Origin: JALRBM01 sp964615445
GTDB lineage: Bacteria > Patescibacteriota > Saccharimonadia > Saccharimonadales > Saccharimonadaceae
Reading direction: 5' to 3'
Assembly: GCA_964615445.1 (NCBI GenBank)
Contig: CAZTOK010000027.1
Location: 1 to 18,103, forward strand
DNA length: 18,103 nucleotides
Every line of letters begins with the position of its first letter. Within the stretch, counting starts at the first letter, position 1. A program made the position numbers and the translations under genes. The notes under the pieces are model-generated. The model was not told the DNA's origin and searched no databases. It saw nothing but the letters and a program-made list of their open reading frames with translations. Of this stretch, positions 13,097 through 18,103 are shown piece by piece.

Positions 13097-13609
13097 TTAG
13101 ACAGATTCGTTCAAGAAGAACTGCTGCTCGGGTGTCACACGAATGCGCTCAAAACGCTCATATATAGCGCTGTATTGGCCATCCTGGTCCCAGCCTTTGA
13201 CACCAAGTATCACCTGACTGAATATGAGATCATACAAATCATCTGGCCTAGGAGCTATCACGATACCTCTAGAGTTTGCATACAAGACGGCAAAGTTTGG
13301 TTTAGCGATAGCAGCATCAAATGCGTGATATCCAAACCGTACCTCGGTTTGATCGGGCGTATGCATTCGCATGCCAAGAACCCTGATGGGGTTGTATTTA
13401 CCGTCGTATAGTTGACCACTGCTTAGCTTAGACATTTGTTCGAAGTGCCTCATGAGCATCTCGTGTACCTCTACGGGCTTCCAGCTGGGATGCATCTCGC
13501 ATGTTAGGCAACTTCCTCCAACTTCGTCAGGCCCATACGCGCATAGTGCGCGCTGAACGCTATCGTCAGATAGCGGGTCGATGGACTTTCTCCAGCGGAA
13601 CAAACTCAT
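13097..13609 (-). CDS. Orphan tandem paralogue family B, member 3
   Basis: A 170-residue paralogue with DPLSDDSVQRALCAYGPDE at 11-29, a CLTC pair (34-37) not present in the others, KPVEVHEMLMRHF, a middle strand region (VLGMRMHTPDQTEVRFGYHAF), PRPDDLYDLIFSQVILGVKGWDQDG and the ending VTPEQQFFLNESV. The ATG at 13609 has AAGGAG 7 bases upstream. Its promoter (TTGACA at 13673-13668) is separate. The CLTC pair could bind a metal but one CxxC alone is weak evidence, particularly as the paralogues lack it. Function unknown. Confidence 0.8.
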   Translation of the reverse strand: MSLFRWRKSIDPLSDDSVQRALCAYGPDEVGGSCLTCEMHPSWKPVEVHEMLMRHFEQMSKLSSGQLYDGKYNPIRVLGMRMHTPDQTEVRFGYHAFDAAIAKPNFAVLYANSRGIVIAPRPDDLYDLIFSQVILGVKGWDQDGQYSAIYERFERIRVTPEQQFFLNESV

Positions 13610-13643
13610 GTCCAGTCTCCTTAATCAGTAAGAAGCGTGCTCT

Positions 13644-13673
13644 TATTAAGAACCTTTACGAATAGTATGTCAA
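13644..13673 (-). promoter_or_regulatory. Promoter of family B member 3
   Basis: TTGACA (13673-13668), 18-base spacer and TTAATA (13649-13644) on the minus strand; an SD-bearing leader of about 30 bases follows. Confidence 0.55.
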
Positions 13674-13743
13674 TCTTTGAGGATTCCGTTGGTGAATGCA
13701 AAGGGACAATAGTACAGTATGTCTTATAATAATGTCGGGGATA

Positions 13744-13770
13744 TTAGCACTCGCTTGCATTGAGTGCTAG
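13744..13770. promoter_or_regulatory. CIRCE operator (HrcA binding site) of clpP
   Basis: TTAGCACTC, 9 bases, GAGTGCTAG. The established CIRCE consensus is TTAGCACTC-N9-GAGTGCTAA, so 17 of 18 arm bases match with the exact spacing. It covers the -35 box of the clpP promoter, where HrcA binding would block RNA polymerase. Confidence 0.92.
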
Positions 13771-13784
13771 AAACGCGCTATACT
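13755..13784 (+). promoter_or_regulatory. Promoter of clpP (leaderless)
   Basis: TTGCAT (13755-13760), 18-base spacer, TATACT (13779-13784), then 6 bases to the ATG at 13791, placing the transcription start at the start codon. The -35 lies within the CIRCE spacer. Confidence 0.65.
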
Positions 13785-13790
13785 ATTTAT

Positions 13791-14387
13791 ATGAACAAGC
13801 CAACAAATTATCTTGTACCAACGGTTCTTGAGCGAACACATGAGGGTGAGCGCGCATTTGATATTTATAGTCGCCTCCTTAACGAGCGTATCATCTTTAT
13901 AGGAGAGGAAATCAACGAACATACGGCAAATGTAGTCGTAGCTCAGCTGCTCCATCTCGCCTACGACGATCCAAAAAAAGAAATCAAGCTTTATATTAAT
14001 AGCCCGGGCGGATCAGTATATGACGGATTTGCTATTTATGACACTATTCAGTATATTTCACCAGATGTCATGACGATTGGCATTGGCCTTCAGGCCAGCA
14101 TGGGGTCGTTTCTGCTTAGTAGCGGTACAAAAGGGAAGCGCTTTGCGTTGCCAAATAGCCGCATCATGATTCACCAACCATCTAGTGGTACTCAGGGTAA
14201 AATTACCGATCAAGAAATTACGCTTCGCGAGGGGCTACTCCTCAAACAGAAGATAAACGAACTTCTTGCTAAAAATACTGGTCAAAAAGTGTCGAAAGTA
14301 GAAAAAGACATGGAGCGTGACTTTTGGATGAGTGCCGAAGAAGCTAAGGCGTACGGTATTATTGACGACGTTATTACCAAGGCGTAA
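13791..14387 (+). CDS. clpP: ATP-dependent Clp protease proteolytic subunit
   Basis: ClpP forms the double-heptamer serine protease barrel fed by ClpX/ClpC-type unfoldases. The 198-residue protein is of standard length and has the full triad: Ser103 in LQASMGSFLLSSG (usual form QAASMGAFLL), His128 in RIMIHQPSSG and Asp177 in MERDFWMSAEEAKAYGIID. INSPGGSVYDGFAIYDT (70-86) is the oxyanion region. No long propeptide is seen. The start at 13791 is preferred to an upstream in-frame codon at 13764, because the latter lies inside the CIRCE element and upstream of the predicted transcription start. No Shine-Dalgarno precedes the ATG. Heat-shock control by HrcA is inferred from the operator. No clpX is adjacent. 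Confidence 0.97.
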   Translation: MNKPTNYLVPTVLERTHEGERAFDIYSRLLNERIIFIGEEINEHTANVVVAQLLHLAYDDPKKEIKLYINSPGGSVYDGFAIYDTIQYISPDVMTIGIGLQASMGSFLLSSGTKGKRFALPNSRIMIHQPSSGTQGKITDQEITLREGLLLKQKINELLAKNTGQKVSKVEKDMERDFWMSAEEAKAYGIIDDVITKA

Positions 14388-14390
14388 TAT
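14362..14390 (+). promoter_or_regulatory. Promoter inside the clpP 3' end for the 204-residue gene
   Basis: TTGACG (14362-14367), 17-base spacer, TAATAT (14385-14390); the ATG at 14400 follows after 9 bases without a Shine-Dalgarno. The next gene can therefore be expressed without HrcA control. Confidence 0.6.
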
Positions 14391-14399
14391 TAAAAGATA

Positions 14400-15014
14400 A
14401 TGAAATCATTTGAGAGTACGGTTGTTGGCGGTTTTGTTGAGCATACTTCTGCATCTCATATTCCAGAAGGCTTTGTTGTTTCGCGAGGTGAATGCGAAAA
14501 TGGTACATGGTACTCTGTGGTTCCTACTACTAGATACGATCATTTAGCAAAGCAACTTGTCGTTCGGCGTCACGAGGCCGCTTCTAGTTTATTGCCGGTT
14601 GACAGTAATATAGAACCTGTACATGAAATCAAGGCAACAACTCCAGGCGATCCGCGAGCATTAGCGATGCTTGGATTTACTGCATTTATAGGAATTGCGG
14701 TCGAGAATTACATGAGTCATGCAGAAAGTAGTGTATTTGCACTCGTCTCGTTAGAAGATGCTGATTTCTACGCGGGACAAGAACGTAAGTTATATGAAAC
14801 AGCGCTGGATATGAAGCCGGCTTCAAAGACTATCGTCGTTTATGATAACGATCCAACAAGTGATTCTTATACAACCAGTCAAGTTTATGGTGATGATACG
14901 CCCTTAAAAACGTTACAAGGTGAGATTATTATGTTAGGCGGTGCGGCTCGCGAGATTGCAGGCAGCGCTCAGGCGGTGATTGACCAGTACAATCTAAATC
15001 AGTCTCCTATGTAG
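14400..15014 (+). CDS. Hypothetical protein, 204 residues
   Basis: I do not recognise this protein. It is acidic, with no signal peptide. A glycine/alanine-rich helix at about residues 86-103 (LAMLGFTAFIGIAVENYM) is hydrophobic but short and followed by a polar stretch, so it is more likely buried than a membrane span. The C-terminal half has IIMLGGAAREIAGSAQAVIDQY. It starts 12 bases after clpP and could be read through from it, but it has a good promoter of its own in the end of clpP. No terminator was found after it. Confidence 0.75.
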   Translation: MKSFESTVVGGFVEHTSASHIPEGFVVSRGECENGTWYSVVPTTRYDHLAKQLVVRRHEAASSLLPVDSNIEPVHEIKATTPGDPRALAMLGFTAFIGIAVENYMSHAESSVFALVSLEDADFYAGQERKLYETALDMKPASKTIVVYDNDPTSDSYTTSQVYGDDTPLKTLQGEIIMLGGAAREIAGSAQAVIDQYNLNQSPM

Positions 15015-15036
15015 CTAAAAGTCTTTGTTTTAACTC

Positions 15037-15074
15037 TTGACGATTTGCTAAACATACCTCACAATATGTACTAA
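15037..15074 (+). promoter_or_regulatory. Candidate rpoB promoter region
   Basis: Two overlapping candidates: TTGACG (15037-15042) with CAATAT (15062-15067, 19-base spacer), or TTGCTA (15045-15050) with TACTAA (15069-15074, 18-base spacer). Either would give an rpoB leader of about 130 bases. Neither is ideal. Confidence 0.35.
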
Positions 15075-15118
15075 GAAGTAGTGTAGCTGTGGTTATGTGT
15101 GCTTTCTGAACGAATGGC

Positions 15119-15181
15119 ATTGTTTAGTAGGCCTACCACGGCAGGAATCTTCGGCGCCGATTCTATTAATCACTAAACAAT
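15119..15181 (+). promoter_or_regulatory. Structured element in the rpoB 5' leader
   Basis: ATTGTTTAGT (15119-15128) pairs perfectly with ACTAAACAAT (15172-15181). It encloses an inner hairpin GAATC/GATTC (15145-15149 and 15159-15163, loop TTCGGCGCC) and the palindrome GTAGGCCTAC (15127-15136), which overlaps the closing stem and is an alternative to it. It ends 10 bases before the rpoB Shine-Dalgarno. A regulatory leader is inferred; no known riboswitch or L10-type site is recognised. Confidence 0.45.
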
Positions 15182-15207
15182 TTTATATAGCGAGGAGCTT
15201 AACACGC

Positions 15208-18103
15208 GTGGCAAAAACTCAGCCTAACGCGGCAAAGCGTGTCTTCTTTACGAAAGATGACACAGCACTGCCGCTACCAGATCTCATCGCTCACCAGAAA
15301 AATTCTTGGCGTGAATTCGTCGAGACTGGTTTGAGTGAAATATTTTCAGAGCTTAACCCGATCGAGGACTATACCGGTCAAAAACTTGAACTTCGTTTCA
15401 AGGGATATGAGTTCCAAGATCCAAAAACCAGTGAAAAGGACGCCAAAGAGAATAACCTCACCTTTGACGCACCCCTTCACGCTACTGTTGAGCTGACCAA
15501 CAAAGTAACTGGTGAAGTTAAAGAGCAAGAGATTTACCTAGGTGATTACCCATGGATGACTGATCGCAGTACCTTTATTATCAACGGTACCGAGCGTGTA
15601 GTTGTCTCGCAACTTATCCGTTCGGCTGGCGTATTCTTTACTGCAGATGCAGCCGTAGGCCACAACAACTACGGAGCTAAACTTATTCCAGGCCGTGGGG
15701 CATGGCTTGAATTTGAGACCGCTTCAAATGGTGTACTGTATGTAAAGATCGATCGCCGTCGTAAACTCCCTGTTACTACGTTGCTCCGTGCACTAGGCTA
15801 CAATAAAACGAGCGAAATTAAGAGTTTGTTTGAAGATGTTGACACCGGTGACGTTAAGTACATTGATGCGACGCTCGATAAAGACCCAGCTCGTGGTACG
15901 AACGAGGCACTTATTGAGGTATATCGACGCCTTCGTCCAGGCGATCTTGCCACTGTCGATAACGCCCGCGGTATGATTGAGCGTATGTTTTACGACTTTA
16001 AGCGTTTTGACTACTCGCGTGTTGGTCGCTACAAGCTAAACCAACGCCTTGGCCTCGATTTGCCAAACACAACCGAGAACCGTGTATTCCAAAAGAGTGA
16101 CCTTATTGCGATTATTCGTGAGATTATTCGCCTTAACAACACTCAAGAAGCTCCAGATGACATCGATGCGCTTTCGAACCGTCGTGTCAAACTTGTAGGT
16201 GAGCTCGTTGCTCGTCAGTTCCGCGTTGGTATGCTTCGCATGCAGCGCAATGCTATGGACCGTATGAGTATGAGCGACATTGAAACTGTTACTCCTGGGC
16301 AACTTATCAACGCTCGTCCAGTAGTAGCTGCTGTACGTGAATTCTTTGCCAGCTCACAGCTTTCGCAACTTCTTGACGAAGTCAATCCGCTCGCCGAACT
16401 CTCAAACAAACGCCGCCTTAACTCAACCGGTCCTGGTGGATTGTCTCGTGAACGTGCCGGTCTTGATGTACGTGACGCTCACCCAACACACTACGGTCGT
16501 CTTTGTGCCGTTGAAACACCGGAGGGCGCTAACATTGGACTTGTACTTAACCTTGCAACCTATGCTCGAGTAAACGACTACGGTTTTATTGAAACGCCGT
16601 ATCTCAAGGTAGCCAATGGTCGTGTTACTGATGAAATCGTCTACCTTGATGCTTCACAAGAAATTAACGAAGTGATTGCTGATGCAGGTGCTGAACTTAA
16701 CGAGGATGGAACATTTATTGAAGAACGTGTCAGTGCTCGTAATAACCTAAACCCAGAACAAGTCGATGTATCCGAAATTACCTACATGGATGCTGCTCAC
16801 AAGCAAATTCTTGGTTCAACTGCAGCACTTGTGCCATTTATTGAGAAAAACCGTGTTGACCGAAGTTTGACTGGTTCAAACATGCAGAAGCAAGCAGTAC
16901 CACTACTTACACCTGAATCACCAACGGTAGGTACGGGTGTTGAAGCCGAGCTCGCTAAAAACACAAGTCAGCTTATTTTAGCTGAAGGTGAGGGTGAAGT
17001 GGTTCGTGCAGATGGTGACGAAATCCATGTTAAATACAAAGATGGAGTGAAAGTATACGAACTCCTTCACTTTGCAAAGAGCAACGATGACCGTTCGATT
17101 AACCAAAAAACTCGCGTTATACGTGGTGACAAGGTAAAGAAGGGCGATGTTCTTATTGAAGGCGCCTCAATTGCCAATGGTGAACTTGCCCTTGGTCGCG
17201 ACCTTAAGGTGGCCTTTATGCCTTGGGGCGGCTACAATATGGACGACGCTATCGTTCTTTCTGATCGCATCGTAAAAGAAGATGCTCTTACAAGTATTAA
17301 TATTAAAGATTACACAGTTGAAGTTCGCGAAACTAAGCTTGGTCCAGAAATTGTTACCCGCGACATTCCAAACGTCAGTGAAGAGTCGCTTCGTCATCTT
17401 GATGAGCGCGGTATTGTACAAGTTGGTTCAGAGGTAAAAGCTGGAGATGTATTGGTTGGAAAAATTACACCAAAGGGTGAGCAAGAGCTTTCAAGTGAAG
17501 AGCGCTTACTTCGTGCAATCTTTGGTGAAAAAGCTAAAGACGTTCGCGATACTTCTCAGCGTATGAATAACGCTGGTGGCGGTAAGGTGGTTGGCGTCAA
17601 GATTTTCTCACGCGAGAATGGCCACGAGCTTAAAGCCGGTGTTCTTATGCAAATTCAAATCTTTGTTGCCCAACTACGAAAAATCTCAGTTGGCGACAAG
17701 CTTGCTGGGCGACATGGTAACAAAGGTGTTGTTGCTCGTATTCTGCCAGTAGAGGATATGCCGTTCATGGAAGACGGTACTCCTGTAGACGTCGTATTGA
17801 ATCCACTTGGTGTGCCAAGTCGTATGAACATCGGTCAGCTATTTGAGACTCACCTTGGCATGGCAGCACAAGCTCTCGGCTACAAAGTTGCTACCCCACC
17901 ATTTAACGGTGTGCCAAACGACGTCATCAGTGACGAGCTTGAGCGTGCTGGTTTTGCCCGTGATGGTAAATCACAACTATTCGACGGCCGTACCGGTGAA
18001 CCATTTGAAGAGCGAACTACGGTTGGCGTGATGCACATTATTAAGCTGCACCACATGGTTGCAGATAAGATTCACGCTCGTTCGACTGGTCCATATACTA
18101 TGG
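15208..18103 (+). CDS. rpoB: DNA-directed RNA polymerase beta subunit, 3' truncated by window
   Basis: The first 965 codons of RpoB, the beta subunit forming half of the polymerase active cleft. Recognisable segments in order: YLGDYPWMTDRSTFIINGTERVVVSQL (fork/protrusion), the rifampicin region at residues 384-412 followed by HPTHYGRLCAVETPEGANIGL, GSNMQKQAVPLL, the active-site GGYNMDDAIVLS, KITPKGEQELSSEERLLRAIFGEKAKDVRDTS and the GDKLAGRHGNKGVV region. The GTG at 15208 is chosen because GAGGAG (15192-15197) stands 10 bases before it and the N-terminus fits the family. Classic rifampicin positions are unusual (Asn at the equivalents of E. coli His526 and Ser531). rpoC probably follows outside the window. 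Confidence 0.97.
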   Translation, partial: MAKTQPNAAKRVFFTKDDTALPLPDLIAHQKNSWREFVETGLSEIFSELNPIEDYTGQKLELRFKGYEFQDPKTSEKDAKENNLTFDAPLHATVELTNKVTGEVKEQEIYLGDYPWMTDRSTFIINGTERVVVSQLIRSAGVFFTADAAVGHNNYGAKLIPGRGAWLEFETASNGVLYVKIDRRRKLPVTTLLRALGYNKTSEIKSLFEDVDTGDVKYIDATLDKDPARGTNEALIEVYRRLRPGDLATVDNARGMIERMFYDFKRFDYSRVGRYKLNQRLGLDLPNTTENRVFQKSDLIAIIREIIRLNNTQEAPDDIDALSNRRVKLVGELVARQFRVGMLRMQRNAMDRMSMSDIETVTPGQLINARPVVAAVREFFASSQLSQLLDEVNPLAELSNKRRLNSTGPGGLSRERAGLDVRDAHPTHYGRLCAVETPEGANIGLVLNLATYARVNDYGFIETPYLKVANGRVTDEIVYLDASQEINEVIADAGAELNEDGTFIEERVSARNNLNPEQVDVSEITYMDAAHKQILGSTAALVPFIEKNRVDRSLTGSNMQKQAVPLLTPESPTVGTGVEAELAKNTSQLILAEGEGEVVRADGDEIHVKYKDGVKVYELLHFAKSNDDRSINQKTRVIRGDKVKKGDVLIEGASIANGELALGRDLKVAFMPWGGYNMDDAIVLSDRIVKEDALTSINIKDYTVEVRETKLGPEIVTRDIPNVSEESLRHLDERGIVQVGSEVKAGDVLVGKITPKGEQELSSEERLLRAIFGEKAKDVRDTSQRMNNAGGGKVVGVKIFSRENGHELKAGVLMQIQIFVAQLRKISVGDKLAGRHGNKGVVARILPVEDMPFMEDGTPVDVVLNPLGVPSRMNIGQLFETHLGMAAQALGYKVATPPFNGVPNDVISDELERAGFARDGKSQLFDGRTGEPFEERTTVGVMHIIKLHHMVADKIHARSTGPYTM

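Noticed and set aside
1..18103. UGA recoded as glycine (SR1/Gracilibacteria code)
   Set aside because: TGA terminates family A member 1 and other frames at sensible ends, and conserved Gly positions in RpoB, ClpP and HisRS use GGN codons.

Overview
The window looks like a piece of a Candidate Phyla Radiation genome, most likely Candidatus Saccharibacteria (TM7). This is inferred from compact gene layout, short leader regions, the style of the HisRS and trigger-factor sequences, many small orphan proteins, and mid-range GC. TGA is used as a normal stop (for example at 5063-5065 and 8836-8838), so this is not a TGA-recoding lineage such as SR1/Gracilibacteria. No transposon, phage or CRISPR sequence was seen; the region is core chromosome with orphan-gene islands.

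Layout. 1-1927: two tRNA-Leu genes (CAG, cut by the left edge, minus strand; UAG, plus strand) flank a minus-strand FAD-linked oxidase. 1996-4576: a minus-strand pair, an M13 (PepO/neprilysin-like) zinc peptidase followed by a small alpha/beta hydrolase. 4655-6046: three tandem plus-strand paralogues of an unrecognised small protein family, two of which are followed by very stable perfect hairpins. 6109-8833: a TrmH/SpoU RNA methyltransferase, an unrecognised 187-residue protein, and hisS behind what looks like a complete histidine attenuator. 8836-10360: an unrecognised minus-strand gene that appears broken by a frameshift. 10450-11736: trigger factor. 11816-13609: three tandem minus-strand paralogues of a second unrecognised family, each with its own TTGACA promoter and two with evident terminator hairpins after them. 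13791-15014: clpP behind a CIRCE (HrcA) operator, then an unrecognised 204-residue gene. 15208-end: rpoB, truncated by the right edge.

Functionally the recognisable genes are translation (tRNA-Leu, HisRS, tRNA/rRNA methylation), protein folding and turnover (trigger factor, ClpP, M13 peptidase) and transcription (RpoB). The regulatory DNA is unusually readable. Many genes have a -10 box only 6-10 nt before the ATG and no Shine-Dalgarno, implying leaderless mRNAs. The orphan paralogues, the FAD oxidase and rpoB instead carry clear AGGAG-type sites. The most striking item is upstream of hisS: a 13-codon leader peptide with three His codons, a terminator, and a competing antiterminator that includes the leader stop codon. 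A CIRCE operator sits on the clpP promoter. RpoB carries non-consensus residues at several classic rifampicin-resistance positions.
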